A stretch of 64,000 nt of DNA from Paraspadella gotoi (GCA_051294375.1 CM119270.1:9487530-9551529), one strand, 5' to 3'; positions 42,625 to 57,560 are shown, counted from the first letter of the stretch. A program made the numbers and translations. The notes: generated by a model from the sequence alone, not told the origin.

Positions 42625-42705
42625 ATTTACTATTTCCCATTTACTATTTCCCATTTACTATTTCCCATTTACTATTTCCCATTTACTATTTCCCATTTAC
42701 TACCT
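42625..42705. repeat. 15-bp tandem repeat (TTTCCCATTTACTAT)n
   Basis: Five to six nearly perfect units. Confidence 0.95.
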
Positions 42706-43192
42706 TCTGACTCGAAATTGGAAATCTTTACCCAGGAGACTATCTTACTCGACCAGCACCTGCCTTCCTCTTCCACCAGCCTCCCTCTTCCACCACGTAT
42801 CTCTGATTCTATCTCTTGATCTTTTGTTCACCTCGCGGGTATTTTCGGGCGTCTGCCTCATTACTCTTCCTTCCGGCGGCGGCGCTGGTGGGGCCACTGT
42901 AACCGTGGCGACGTGGCGTCTGTTCTCGACTATCTAATATTTATATCGCCTCTCCGGGTTTAACAAAACTGTGAATTCTCAGGTTAATGTCTTTTGGCGA
43001 ATTGGTCGTAGATATTTGTAATTTTAAAGACGGAAGGGGAATTATTCATTTACGTCAAGCAGCTTTGACGCCGCACATGGATGACGACAAAAGAGGAAAC
43101 AAAAGAAGAAAAGAAGTGGAATAAATTAAACGTGAATCAACAGTCACGCCACTTAAAATTTCACTTGAAAGTTGAAAAGCCGGAAAAGCCGA

Positions 43193-43312
<120 letters not shown>

Positions 43313-44961
43313 ATGCACAAAAGAAACAGACAGAGACAGAGAGGAGAATCAAACCCAATCAAATATTCTCAGCAAATAAAAACAGACACAAACAAACTTT
43401 TTTTCGATTTGGTTTTTTTTTTTCCTTTTTTCTTTCTTTTTTTCACCTCCTCTCATTGATTTCTTTCTTTCTCTTCACATTCTCTCTTCCTCTATTATCT
43501 TTCTTTTTCAGTTTCTTGTGAAAATTTACAATTCACTCCGACTTTGATTTCAGTCACGCGGAATCGTGATTGCCTTCACATTCCGCTTTCATACGCTCTC
43601 TTCATACTCTGCGTTTCCCGCCTGACAATTTTTTAGATCCGCCAGGCGGCGGAATCTCAATTCCCGAAAAAAAAGATTAGAAAATATGAGTAGAATTGTA
43701 AAATTTATGGTTAAAAAGCTGAAGGGAAAAAAGGAATAAAAAGCTGAGAGAAAAGAAACGGAAAATGGTATAAAATTGAATGAAAGTGGGCGTGATTGAA
43801 AGAGAGAAGAAAGTTTAAAAACCCGACTGAACTGTGTAGAAAGATGCACTTTTTTAAATGACTATTGTATACATATCCATTAATTTTAAAATCAGTATAA
43901 TTTGAAACCAAACTTCTTGATGATCTAATTAAGTTCCCACTCTCCCAAGCCCTCTACTTTATCGAATTGAGATTTTTATGCAATAAAATGTTTGTTTGTT
44001 TACAATTGTTCACAAAATAATTCATTCGTACTCCTTACCCAATGCCCATATCCTCCCCCCGAACTTTGACTGTTCTCTCTTCTCCCCCCCCCCAACTCAG
44101 CTTGTTTTACCCAAGATTATAGAGCATCGTGGTCGATGCTCCAAGTTTTTTCTTGATATTTATTGATCGTATTTTAGGAAGAGAAAACCACGCTCGATAT
44201 TATTTTTAAGGGAAAATTCAAGATATTGAATAAAGAATATGGCGTCGATATACATTCGCTTATATAGACTGAAATATACTATATAGACTTATATATTCAC
44301 TAGTGACTGAGAAGATAAAGAATTTTAATATAAATATGAATTCGAGATAACTTGATTTCCTGCAGTTTAAAAAGTAAAACATTTTTGGGAAGTAAAATCT
44401 CTACAAAAGACAATAACCTAAACACAAAAGCCTTAACGCTTCCTTATCGCTTCTCCGAACTCCCTTTAAAAACTCCCGCAACGACCTTCTATCACAACTC
44501 CCTTACATAATTCCTCATCACAACTCTCACCGACTCGGGATGATTTACGCTCGACGAGACGCTACTTTCTCGCCGATTTTGCGTCTCGGGGCCAAAACGC
44601 CGGAAGGAATATGGAAATAAAACGGAAAAGTAAAAACTCGAGAAAAGGAAAAAGGAAGGAAAAGTGAGGAAAAGAAAAAAAAGAAAGAAAAAAAAAAGGA
44701 AAAATAACTGGGCGGGAAAACTCATTATGCAAATTATATCCGTACGAAATTCCGAAAGAAATCTGTCGACGTTGAGGATTTCGCATCGAATTAAAAGTCG
44801 CGCGAAATTCAAATCCCGATTTAAATAATCCCGCGCTATTTTCGTTGAACTAGTAGGTTTTTTTCTTTTACAGATTTTTCGTTGTAATTTTCTCTCTTCG
44901 CCTGAGCGATGTTCGCTCTTTTGTTTGAAGATTAGTGATAATTTAGAGCGCTAGTCTCAGA

Positions 44962-44962
<1 letters not shown>

Positions 44963-45001
<39 letters not shown>

Positions 45002-45010
45002 CAGATGTGT

Positions 45011-45050
<40 letters not shown>

Positions 45051-45364
45051 CTTCTACTCTCTCTCTTCTCTCTCTCTCTCTCTCTCTTGCCCTTTCTCTC
45101 TCGTCTCTTCACTCTCTCCCTCTCTCTCGCCTCTTTCTTTTTTGTCTCGAAGCCATTTGAATTGCAAACCGGAGTCCCAGTGGGACACTTATAGTTCCAA
45201 TCGAAATCCGCTCTACCAATTCCTCCCTGATTTCCCGTTTCCTGGTTTCCATCCTTCTCCGCGCGCCATACACATCTTATCTCTCTCTCTCTCTCCTCTC
45301 TCTTCTCTCTCTCCTCTCTCTCTCTCTCTATCTCTCTCTCCTCTCTCTCCTCTCTCTCTCTTAC
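44963..45364. repeat. cluster of (CT)n tracts
   Basis: Interrupted CT repeats in two blocks around a short unique insert (about 45140-45280). Confidence 0.95.
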
Positions 45365-45510
45365 TCTCACCCCGTCCCGACCCGTAATACTTTTCATTTC
45401 TCCGCCCGTTTTTTTTTCTTTTTCTTTCATCTTTATTCTTTTCTTTTTCTGTGTCTGTTTCTTTTTTATCTCTGCACTTTATTTCGACATCTTATTGTTT
45501 TCTGGAACAG

Positions 45511-45542
<32 letters not shown>

Positions 45543-45621
45543 TGAGAGAAGAGAGAGACGAGAATGAGAGGAGAAGCAGAGAGAGAGAGAGAGAGGAGAC
45601 GAGAGAAAACACGAACCAGAT

Positions 45622-46990
45622 TTAGTGAAAAGTTGTGTGCTCATGATTGGTGTTTAGGCCGGAGTTTCCCAAACGTTTTCTTTCGGAAGAAGACCATAAT
45701 AGGGAGGAAGGGGAAACTCTTTTCTTTTACCCACTTGGACTTTTAAAGTCGATTCCGTTCTTGTTCCAAAAAATAATAATTTGAGGAGGAACTAAAGAAT
45801 GAATAAAATTCAATATTTGGTTATTATTTAGTGTCTCAACTTCTTGGGATCCAGACATCCCAACTCACAGGCGAAGAGAGAGAGAGAAGTGAGAGAAAGA
45901 AGGAGAGAGAGGAGAGAGAGAGGAGAGAGAGAGAGAGAGAGACGAAGGAGAGAGAGAAGAAGAGAGAGAGAGAGAAGAGAGAAGTGAAATCTCTTTTATG
46001 GTGCAAGAAGGATGAGAGATTAAAAAAGTGGGGAAATCGATATGATAACGGGGAGCAGTGAGAGAGCAGAGAGAGAGAGGAGAGAGAGAGATTGAGAGAG
46101 AGAGAGGGAGAGAGAGAGAGAGAGAGAGAAAGAGACAGAGAGAAGAGAGAGAGAGAGAGAGAAAGAGAGAGGAAAAAAATTTCTAAAAATTTTTATCTTA
46201 AAAAAAAGGGTAAGTGTGAATCAGAATGTTTATCACAACATGATTATTGAATAAAAATGGTTACTCCTCACTTAAATATAAAGCGGAGTTCCGTTGTTCA
46301 AACGTACTTTGTTTCAGAATCAATTACAAATCAATCAATATTGTCAATTAACCGTCAAACATGAACGTGTGGCAATCCTAAATTTGCCTCCCGTATAGCT
46401 TGGTGAAACTCAGCTCGTCCCATTGGCTTGGACAGCTAAGTACTCGTTTCCCGGTTCTATCCCTCGCGGTCACGCTGATGATATTGTGAGGGAGTCGGCT
46501 TAAAAACCTCAGTGACAAGGGATGATCACTGCAGGTCCAAAGCCCTGAGCCCCAGCTGTCGGGAGATGCCTCACATCACCCCATTGCAATAAACGCCGAT
46601 TTAAATTTCCCTGCGCTTCACTCTTCTGTCTCTGTCTCTGTCTCTCCATTTATCGCTTTTTTTAGGCGAAGGCCTTAGGAAGAATTAATACATTCTCCAA
46701 GTGAAACGACTTTTCTTTTTTCTCCCTTTCTTTTCGAGGTTCTTCACTTTTTTTTCGAGGTCTTCACTTTTCTTTTCTTTTCAGTTTTTTTTCATATTTA
46801 AGTCTTTTCTTTTCTTTTTCGGTTCTTTTTTTACTTCTCTTTTCTTTCCCGTTCTTTGCTTTTGTTAAAATTGCTTTCATTTTTATTTTCTTTAATTTTT
46901 TTCTTTCCTTTTTGCCAGTTAAATCGTTTCTCTAAATTTCTCACTGCCTTTCAACTTCACCACGGCTCATTGAACGCCTCCATTCCCTGT

Positions 46991-47031
<41 letters not shown>

Positions 47032-47296
47032 TCTCTCTCCTCTCTCTCTCTCTCTCTTCTCTCTCTCTTTTTTATGTCCACCCCCTCACTTAATGAATCC
47101 TTCTTGTTGTCCTTTTGTCTCCTCTCATTGGTCGGTTACTGTCTCTTCTGATTTGGTCGCCTTTTCTTTAAGAATGGTCATTTTTCCGCGTTTTCTATTG
47201 TGAGGACTAAGTTTTCATTAAGATTTTTTATAATTTTCTCTCCACAGAGATAATGAGAATAATCAATCTCTGCGTCTTTGAGGCAGTGACGACGAT

Positions 47297-47327
<31 letters not shown>

Positions 47328-47400
47328 ACCGTCGATGTGGGACGAATTGAAGAGCAATTGTGGTTTTTAGGGATAGAGAGAAAGATGGAGAGAGAGAGAA

Positions 47401-47443
<43 letters not shown>

Positions 47444-50400
47444 GAGAGAGAGGAGAGAGAGAGAGAACTCTCTTATTATCTTGATGAGAAAAGAAATTGA
47501 ATTTTGCCCTTGTTCTTTTAAGAATACGAATGAAGTAAGGAAAATGTCGTTGTTGTCGTTTTCGTTCCTATTTCCGTCCTCGTGCTACTGTTGTCGTTGT
47601 CTTTGGCGACTGAACCTGTTTTTTGATGATCACGAATGAAAACTTTTCTTTCCTCAATAAATGTGGCTTTGCTAAATTCTTAATTGTATACATTTGGATA
47701 ATCGACGTTATGACAAGGAATCAAACGACAATAGACTTTTTTCTGCTTTAGCGAAATCTTCAACCCGCCTCCGCCCGCCCACCTTTTTCTTTAAATTGGT
47801 TTACGCTGCTAAATTCGTTTTCGACACAAAGTTTCGTTTTTTCGTTCGTCTTTTGTTTTTTCTGGAAAGAAGTTGGGTTCCGCCTAATCTAAACGGATTT
47901 CCCACTTAGATGAAAAAAAAGGAACAGAATAGAAAGGGAAAAAAAATAAAATAGTTGACAACGCTTCTTATATAAGGATAAAGATACAGAAGCTCTCAAA
48001 ACAAACAAAGAAAAAAGTTTCTTCATCGAAAAACAATGACGCGCAAAAAGAAGAAAACCACACTAAATATAATAAGGGAAATAAGACAAAAAAGAAAGAA
48101 AGAAAAAGGAAAAAAAAAAGACAGAAAGTCAAGAAAGTAAAGAAATCAGAAAGAAAGAGAAAGAAGAAAGAAATTAAAATTTAAAAAGCCGATAATAATA
48201 TGCTTTTTTTTTCTAACTCTGGGTCGTTCTTCATAATATGAATTCAGGGTATAGAAAAGGTAACTAGAAATCTATATTCTAGAATTCCATAATAAACACA
48301 TCAAATGATCTTAGCTTCTGCGTGAAGATTTAAACTGTTGCAAGGCATACACATAACCAGTGCATAATTATATTATAAACCATTACTTGAGTTTAACTCG
48401 AATGACAACAGGCGCTAGTATAGATTAAAGATGCCTAAAGTGGAAGGTATACTATTTTATATTATTAATATCTATATTTATTATCATGTTCCCCAACCTC
48501 CTTTTATTAATTCTATTCTCCGCGCACAAAAAAGAATAGAATAAGAACGAATTTATTTCTGTTGTACGCAAGTGCGAAGTGAAAAGAAATAAGTAAGAGT
48601 TGCGGGTCAAACGTTTAGTTGGAAGGCAATGATCGCCTGTCTCACCGGTCGACCCGCAGAGGAGAGTCACCACAACAGCAATTACGTCGAGAGATGAAAC
48701 GTAAACTTCCTCCGAGCTAGGAGACTCAAGAGTGGGTTCATGGCTGCGCATTGAGCCACTCCCCGAACTGCCGCGAGGATACTCCCCAGACCTCCCCACG
48801 ATGCGACCCCTCAAGACGTTCCCATTCCCTCTCCCTCCAACTTCGATATATTTTGCCTTTACCCTGTTTCCTCCCCGCACTTCGGACTCCCGCGTACGGA
48901 GAGTGTGTATCGAGATAGTCAGATGTGTGTATAATTCTATTCTAATTTTCCGCTCAACGAATGTTTACTTGAGTTCGGAAGAGGAGAAGAGTTATAGAAA
49001 GGCTTGTGTGTGACGGCGTTGGAAATAATACTGTTAGGACAGAGCGGCGGCGCATGTTATTTTTAGGGGGGCGCCAGAGATGTTAGGAGGAGGGAACAGA
49101 ATAAGAGATTTGTTGATTAGATGGAGTTTTTAGTGAATCTGGTGCTCCTTATTATTTGCACTTGATAATAATAAACTAAAGTAAAATGAATATAAGAGTG
49201 AAAGAGGTAAGGAAAGCAGATAGGAGAGAAAAGAAGAAACGGATTCAGTTTTTCTGTCTGGTCACATTTGGAAACACCGCCGAGGGAGGTGGGTTTGGAC
49301 TAGGGAAAATAGGTAATTCAAGTGAACAGACGATCGGGCCCACGGAGGACGACGACTGAACAGAAAAATCGAAAAGGCCAATTTATCAGAATACGCCGAC
49401 CCGAAACCGTGTCCCCTGCGCGTTTGGAAAAGCCGCTCCTCCGACGCCAGCTTATATAGATAATAATCGCCCAACGCCAACTCGATCTCCGAAAGAGACG
49501 CGATACGCATTCAAAAGAAAAAAGTTAATGAAAACATCTATCGGACGAACGCCAAAATTAGTAACAACAAAAAGCCAGTTGTTTAGTCCAGCACTTAGAA
49601 AACGCTCGATTATGATGCACGCCCAAATGTCAAGCCTAGTAATATTATAGTTAAGACCGTGCACTGTTACAAAGGCCAATGTTAGCGACCACGCGAAAAG
49701 AGAATGAGCACCACAAAAGGAAAAGAGCAGCAAAAAATAAGGAAGCAAGAGCGCGGGTTTGACTCCCACGACTCCCCGCCTCATGCCTGGCAGATGCAGA
49801 TTGGCGCTGGTAAGCCAAATATTGGAGGAAATTCGGCGTCACAGGATGAAGAAATACACAGACAGAATGACGCAGAAAAATGGAACAGAACTGGAGACAC
49901 AGAGAGAGAGAGAAGGGGAAGATTCGAGTTTTGATGAAAAGTATAAAATGAAAGAATATATATGATATAACTTGATTTTGACGGAATGTATTAGAACAAA
50001 AAGATAAAGCCAAGAGTGAATTCCGGGGACTTAAAAAATAAAAGGAGAGTAAAAAGTTTTGATGATATCGTGAAGACTGAGACAAAATATAAATAAATAA
50101 AGAAGATCAAGACTCTACCAACAGGAAAGGAAAGTACGGTATTCATGCGTTTCATTTTTCCACGAAACATAATTGTACCACGTACAGGTCACCCAACTTT
50201 TTACTCTCTACTTTTATTGTTTTTATTTACGTTATCCCTTCATTATTAATATATTCTATTTCACCCGCCATACTTTTTATTGTCACATCTACTCTCTCTC
50301 GTTTTCCTTTCTATAATATACTATTATACCTCAACGCCCCCTTCGACGGACGTCTCCACATTAGTCTGCGATCAAATTCATCTCGCGCCATAAAAATCAT

Positions 50401-53400
50401 GTTCCAGAAGCCCCAATTTCACTGGAAACCGGTCACGTGTCCAGGTTTTATTGTTATTGATAAAATAACAACAAAAAAAATGCTATCTTTATATGCTCTA
50501 ATTTAAGGACGAAAAAAAAAAAGAGTGTTAAGGTTATGGTATTTTTTATGAGAGTGTTAATCGCTTCTTGATAACCGGGTACTAAGGAAAGATACTAAAG
50601 TGCGGGAGGAGGAGAGGATGGAGGAGGTTAGGAGGAGGTGCAAGAAGAAGACTAGAATAGGGTGTAAGAGAAAAAGAAAGAAAAGGCAAATGACTATGTG
50701 AAAGGAAGAAGAAGAATCGAAGAATGGCAATAGAAAGGAAAGAGAAAGAAAGGAAAGAACAATGAATGTAGACTCAAGATACCAAAGAGGGAACAGAAAG
50801 AGGAAGACTATATTAATTTTACAGAAAGGACGTCAACGCGAAGGCATTCATTAAAAAAGGAAGGGAATAGATCCAAGATTTCATATTGCGTGAGAGAGAT
50901 GTTAAGAAACGAAAAAAACAAAAAACCGTGCGCACGAAGAATGAAAACAAAGGAGAAACAAGATGGATGAACAAAATAAAAAGTTGAAAAAGAAACATGA
51001 ATACCAAAAACAAAAGAAAAAAATAATAAAAAAGAAAGAAGAAAGAAGAAGAAAAGAAGAAGAAAAGGAAAAGAAAGGAAAGAAAGAAAGAAAAAAAGAG
51101 AAAGAAGGAAAGAAAGAAAGAAAAAGAATTAGGTAGAATTAGGTATGAAAGAAAATTAGTTTGTGAGATAAAAAGAATACAAAAAGAATAAAAGAGAAAA
51201 AAGGTGGAAAAATAAAACGAATAACCACCGCGTATTTTCGGAAGCATCGCTGATCGACTCTCGAAATGGCGGCAATGACGTTCAAATGGCGCCATTGACG
51301 TCACAGATTTCTTCCATTAACGTATGCGAACGAAAGTTGAGCTGAAGTATTTCTGTACTAGTTGACCTGTTATTTTTTAATGATCGGTCTTTATCAATTC
51401 ACGCCATCAAAAATAAGTTACGGTTTATTTATGTTATTTTTATTTATGGTTTATTTGTTAGAATCCCATTTAGATACGCATTCCACTTTGCCTCTTTTGT
51501 TCCCTGAACATAAAAACAGATATGTTATATTGCGGTGGCGTTTCTTTCTTTTCCTTCCACGGAGACGATTTTTTAACGGAAAAATTGAGAGGTGATAATA
51601 CAAAGACGACGACAACGACGACGATAAAGAAGACGACGGGCGACATTCGCGCATCTGTAAAAAGAATAAGAACAGAATTTAGTCAACACATATATTCACT
51701 TAAAAAGCATTAAATTTTCAAAAATGTATCTTAATACGGACCCTGATTTAATTTGAATGATCTCGATCAGTTTTTCATTCCCTCATTTTCATTGAGAAGG
51801 AAAATATTCCGACCACGAAAATGAAAAGGTTTTAATTCCCATTCCAATTCAATTCAAGTATCAATTTCCAAATTCGGGTGAGAGCAACTTCAGTAAAAGA
51901 CATAATATCTGTATTAGTCTTTATATATACACTCTGAATTCTAGAACCTTTTGCTCTTACCTTCTAATATTTAAAGATTGATTGTGTATTACAGAAACCA
52001 AAGATCCATATATTAATTTCTTTTATTTTAGATTTCTCTCTCTCTCTATTTTTCTTTTTATCTTTCACATTCGTTCTTTTATTAATTCTTTTTCTCACTA
52101 TATGTACGCTCTCATATAGATCCATTTACGACTATCTTATGATTATCTTGTTTAAGTGCCAAAGGTTATTTTTTAACACCGATTCGTCAATGAAAAGGCC
52201 CAAAATTGAATGTTCAATTCTGGACAGAAAGAAAAGCCAAATAGCGGCAGACATCATCTTCGAACCTGAATGGTTTTTTTTACCAACGACTTTTTTCCAA
52301 ATTGCTAGATCAATATTTATTACAAGTTTATTTTCTCAATCTTCTTTTCTTTTCTCCTTTTGTTATTTCAAAGTGTCTTCGCATCGCGAGAAAACGGGAA
52401 ATTTACGAAAATTTGCAAATGGGAATTAACGTTTTGAAAAATTTTAAGGAAATTCGGCGGGGACTTTTTAAGAAAGGCCGATGTTTGATCGATTGCATGG
52501 CGAGGCGGAGATGCTGCTGCTTGAATTGTTATAAGAATTGGTTAGGTTCTCCCACCTTTCTAGGAAAAAATACTTTGGGGGAAAAATGGCAAACATTAGC
52601 GTCGCCATGGAACGTAATCTCTTCATGGCCTGCGGCCTCTTCGTAACTTGGTATGGGGTCAAAAAAGGATCTTGGTTTTTATCGTTTCCTAGAAAAGATT
52701 TAAAGTATGGGGAAACAGTGAGAGAGGAGAAGAATGCGACTCAGTCGTATTAGACGGGGTGGAAGAGCGGGTGCATCTCGAGCGATGAGCATGGTGAAAT
52801 GGTCATAACTATGAGATGACCATTCACCATGACTGTTGTTGATTGTGGAATTGGTAGGATGACAATGTTATAGAAGAATAGAGTAAGAAAACTAAGCAGA
52901 GAATTTCAGTTAAGAAAAAATACCAGTGCTTAGCTTCTCAGAAGAGAGAGGTGAGGGTGGAATCGAATGAGTAGCTAGAGAAAGAGGAGACGAAACTGTA
53001 AAATTAGAATGTAAGAGATGAATAAAGAGAGCATGGAAACGATGAGAGAGATTGAAATGTGAGTAGAAAGAAAAAGGTATAGAAAGAGAGCAAAGAGATA
53101 TGGAGAGAAAGGAGGGAGGACAGAGAGAAAGAGAAGAAAAAAAAAGAAAGAGGAAGAGAGAAAAATCCGAATGAGAATGAAAAACTAATGGATATGGAAG
53201 CACAGAGATTTAAATCAGACTACAGGAGGAAGAAGAGAAATGATGATTCAAAATACCAAAAATGAGAAATTCGAGAGAACAGAAAGGAGAGCCGAGGGCG
53301 GAAGGGGAGAGAGGAGGAAAAATCGATGGCGAAAGAAAATGAGATAACGAATAGAGAGTTAAAGCTGAAGAAAGAAGGGTATAGATAGAAGGAATAGGAG

Positions 53401-53956
53401 AAAGATAAGATGGATTAAGCTCACTAAATAAATTTTGAAAAATGAGAAGAGTTAAAAGTTAAAGTATATAAAGATTAAGTAATAATCCTAGTCTAACACA
53501 TCACTTATTTATATTCAAGAAAAATAGAGATACCGAAACACGCAATATAAATGAATTAATTTTGTGAGAAAGAATTTAAAATATGTCTAAATAAGACCAA
53601 TAGTTGTGGCTCGAAAAAGAGAATTGAAACAAATTTGAGTGTTTAATTGTTGTTTTTCTTAGGCATGATGACAATAAGAATGATAACAAAAAAGAATGCC
53701 GCGGGGTGTGCTTGACATAGACGTGATCGCGGAACAACACAGACACAATGAAAGGACGGTTACGACATACTAAAGAGATGAGCGAAGAAAATGTAATGGC
53801 AGAGTGCAGCAACCTGTTAAGGAGAAAAGAAGACGGGAGAACAAATCTTCTGATGGTTTTTCTCCATGGAACCGATGAGATCGAACGGGTGATCGACACG
53901 AAAATGAAGACTAAGAAGCACCAATCCATGCACGCGAAGTATACAGAAATAAGGGG
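45622..53956. repeat. large direct duplication, copy A (~8.3 kb)
   Basis: Begins TTTAGTGAAAAGTTGTGTGC and runs to the 25-N gap, with the same order of landmarks as copy B. Examples: 46211 with 54590, 47253 with 55569, 48218 with 56480, 50888 with 58225, 51250 with 58551 and 53640 with about 60600. Copy A is longer; much of its excess in 48.4-51.2 kb and 52.7-53.9 kb consists of short scattered insertions relative to B. No gene recognised. Confidence 0.9.
46361..46600. other. well-conserved block shared by copies A and B, possible SINE-like
   Basis: Nearly identical to 54738-54976. TAGCTTGGTGAAACTC (about 46396) and GGTTCTATCCC (about 46453) vaguely resemble A- and B-box promoter elements of tRNA-derived SINEs. 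The block ends near GCAATAAACG. The assignment is tentative. Confidence 0.3.
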
Positions 53957-53981
53957 NNNNNNNNNNNNNNNNNNNNNNNNN
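53957..53981. other. assembly gap of exactly 25 N
   Basis: Lies at the junction of the two duplicate copies. A fixed 25-base gap is typical of a placeholder rather than a measured gap. Confidence 1.
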
Positions 53982-54252
53982 AGATTTAGTGAAAAGTTGT
54001 GGCTCATGATGGTGGTTTTAGGCCGGAGTTCCCAACGTTTTCTTTCGAAGAACGCATAATAGGGAGGAAGGGAAACTTCTTTTCTTTTTACCCACTTGGA
54101 CTTTTATAAGTCGATCCGTTCTTTTGTTCCAAAAATAATAATTTGAGGAGGAACTAAAAGAATGAATAAAATTCATATTTGGTTTTATTACTAGTGTCAA
54201 CTGCTTGGGATCCAGACATCGCAACTCACAGAGACGAAGAGAGAGAGAGAAG

Positions 54253-54334
<82 letters not shown>

Positions 54335-55354
54335 GAGAGAGGGAGGAAGGTGAAATCTCTTTTATGGTGCAAAGAAGGAGAGCAGATAAAAAAAGGGAAA
54401 TCATAATATAATCAGGGGCAGAGAGAGGAGAAGAGACTATGAGAGAGAGAGATGAGATGAGAGAAGAGAGAGAGAGATGAAGAGCAGAGAGAGAGACGAG
54501 AAAGGAACAGAGAGCAGAGAGAGAGAGAGAGAGAAAGAGAGAGAAAAAAAATTTCTAAAATTTTTATCTAAAAAAAGGGTAAGTGTGAATCAGAATGTTT
54601 ATCACAACATGATTATTGAATAAAAATGGTTACTTCCTCACTTAAATATAAAGCGGAGTTCCGTTGTTCAACGTACCTTTGTTTCAGAATCAATTACAAA
54701 ATCAATCAATATGTCAATTAACCGTCAAACATGAACGTGTGGCGAATCCTAAATTTGCCTCCCGTATAGCTTGGTGAAACTCAGCTCGTCCCATTGGCTT
54801 GGACAGCTAAGTACTCGTTCCCGGTTCTATCCCCTCGCGGTCACGCTGATGATATTGTGAGGGAGTCGGCTTAAAAACCTCAGTGACAAGGGATGATCAC
54901 TGCAGGTCCAAAGCCCTGAGCCCCAGCTGTCGGGAGATGCCTCACATCACCCCATTGCAATAAACGCCGATTTAAATTTCCCTGCGCTTCACTCTCTCTG
55001 TCTCTGTCTCTGTCTCTCCATTTATCGCTTTTTTTAGGCGAAGGTCCTTAAGGAAGAATTAATACATTCTCCAAGTGAACGACTTTTCTTTTTTCTCCCT
55101 TTCTTTTCGAGGTCTTCACTTTTCTTTTCGAGGTCTTCACTTTTCTTTTCTTTTCAGTTTTTTTTCATATTTAAGTCTTTTCTTTTCTTTTTCGCGTCTT
55201 TTTTTTACTTCTCTTTTCTTTCTCGTTCTTTGCTTTTGTTAAATTGCTTTCATTTTTATTTTCTTTAATTTTTTTTATCCTTTTTGCCAGAAATCGTTTC
55301 TCTAAATTTCTCACTGCCTTTCAACTTCACCACGGCTCATTGAACGCCTCCATT

Positions 55355-55393
<39 letters not shown>

Positions 55394-55611
55394 ATGTCCA
55401 CCCCCTCACTTAATGAATCCTTCTTGTTGTCCTTTGTCGTCTCTCATTGGTCGGTACTGTCTCTTCTGATTGGTCGCCTTTTCTTTAAGAATGGTCATTT
55501 TTCCGCGTTTTCTATTGTGAGGACTAAGTTTCATTAAGATTTTTATAATTTTCTCTCCACGAGAATAATGAGAATAATCAATCTCTGCGTCTTTGAGGCA
55601 GTGACGACGAT

Positions 55612-55642
<31 letters not shown>

Positions 55643-55709
55643 ACGTCGAATGTGGGACGATTGAAGAGCAATTGTGGTTTTTAGGGAGATAGAGAGAAAG
55701 ATGGAGAGA

Positions 55710-55749
<40 letters not shown>

Positions 55750-56889
55750 CTCTTATTATCTTGATGAGAAAAGAAATTGAATTTTGCCCTTTGTTCATTT
55801 TAAGAATACGAATGAAGTAAGGAAAAATGTCGTTGTTGTCGTTTTCGTTCCTATTTCCGTCGTTGCTACTGTTGTCGTTGTCTTTGGCGACTGAACCTGT
55901 TTTTGATGATCACGAATGAAAACTTCTTTGCGCTCAAAATGTGGCTTTGCTAAATTCTTAATTTGTATAATTTGTATAATCGACGTTATGACAAGGAATC
56001 AAACGACAATAGACTTTTTCTGCTTAGCGAAATCTTCAACCCCGCCTCCGCCCCCCACCTTTTTCTTTAATCTGGTTGACGCTGCTAAATTCGTTTTCGA
56101 CACAAAGTTTCGTTTTTTCGTTCGTCTTTTGTTTTTCTGGAAAGAAGTTGGGTTCCGCCTAATCTAAACGGATGTTCCCACTTAGATGAAAAAAAAGGAA
56201 CAGAATAGAAAAGGGAAAAAAAGTAAAATAGTGAAACAGCTTATAAAAGGAAAAAAAGAAAGAGCTCAAAACAAACAAAGAAAAAAGTTTCTTCATCGAA
56301 AAACAATGACGCGCAAAAGAAGAAAACACAAACTAAATAAAGGGAAATAAGACAAAAAAGAAAGAAAGAAAAAGGAAAGAAAGAAAGAAAGTCAGAAAGA
56401 AAGAAAGTCAGAAAGAAAGAAAGAAAGAAAGAAATTAAAAATTTAAAAAGCCGATAATAATATGCTTTTTTTTTCTAACTCTGGGTCGTTTTCCATAATA
56501 TGAATTCAGGGTATAAAAAAAGGTAACTAGAATCTATATTCTAGATTCTATAACAAAAATGATTTAGTTACTTGAAGATTAAACTGTTGAAGGCATAACA
56601 TAACAGGCATAAATTATATTAAACCTACTTGTTACTCGATGAAAAACGAGTAAGATTAAAATGTAAATGAGTATATATTATTATAATTATTATTATTATT
56701 TATTATCATTTTCCCCAACTCTTTAATTAATTCTTTCGCGCACAAAAAAATACGTTATTTTGTTTCAAGTTGAAGGAATAGAGAGAGCGGCACGTTTATT
56801 GGAAGGCAATATTCCCGTCTCGGTCACCCCGGGTCACCACAACACATCGGTGAAACTACTTCTCCGCTAAACTCAAAGGGTTCATGCTC

Positions 56890-56934
56890 CATTTGAGCCA
56901 CTCCCCACTCCCCACTCCCCACTCCCCACTCCCC
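56890..56934. repeat. (CACTCCC)n short array
   Basis: About five units of a CACTCCC heptamer, present only in disrupted form in copy A near 48760. Confidence 0.9.
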
Positions 56935-57399
56935 CCTCAAACTTCCCATTCCCTCCTCCCTCCAACTTCGATATTTTTCCTCTACCCTGTTTCCTCCCCC
57001 CTCGGACTCCGCTCGGGTTTCGAATGTCATTTGTATTCTATTCTATTTTCCGCACGATTGTTTACGTTCGGGAGAGAATTTAAAGGCTTTTTCGCTGAAA
57101 AATACTGTTAAAGGCGGCGGCCATTTTTTGGGGGGCCAAATTGACAAAGGGAGGAGGTTTGTGTTGTCCTTATTATTTGCACTTGATAATAATAACTAAA
57201 GAAAAACTGACGAACAGAGAAAGAACGTTCAGTTTTCTGTCTGGTCCGCCGCCCAGGGTGGTTCAAGACGACGACGCCCACGACGACGACGACAACGAAA
57301 CCAAATCAGAATACGCCGACCCGAACCGTTGTCCCCTGCGGTTTGGAAGCCGCTCCTCCGACGCCACTGAAATAATCGCCAACGCCACTCGTCTTCCGA

Positions 57400-57560
57400 A
57401 AGAGACGCGATACGCCATTCAAAAAAGTCAAACGCCACGACGACGCCACTTGGGAACAAAAGCCAGTGTAGCGTCACTAGAACGCCAATGTGCGCCAAGA
57501 CGCCAAGCCAGTATAGCGTCACTGTTACGCCAATGTGCGCCAAGAATGCGCCAGACGCGC
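57400..57560. repeat. CGCCA-rich repeat with two 44-bp-like units
   Basis: ACGCCA words recur. AGCGTCACT followed by ACGCCAATGTGCGCCAAGA occurs twice about 57 bp apart. Confidence 0.75.

Larger units (their letters stand above)
40051..42950. other. pyrimidine-rich region, GC-rich block, no recognised gene
   Basis: CT tracts at 40053-40100 and 40448-40550. (TTTTC)n lies at 40701-40785. The GC-rich block 40980-41360 contains a degenerate roughly 30-bp unit with GGCACGA-TTCCGG. A 15-bp array lies at 42625-42705. The open frames follow these repeats and match nothing I know. Confidence 0.55.

Noticed and set aside
48452-50085. Several minus-strand frames of 110-144 codons in copy A
   Set aside because: They do not survive in copy B, lack similarity to known families and lie in the error-prone part of the duplicate.
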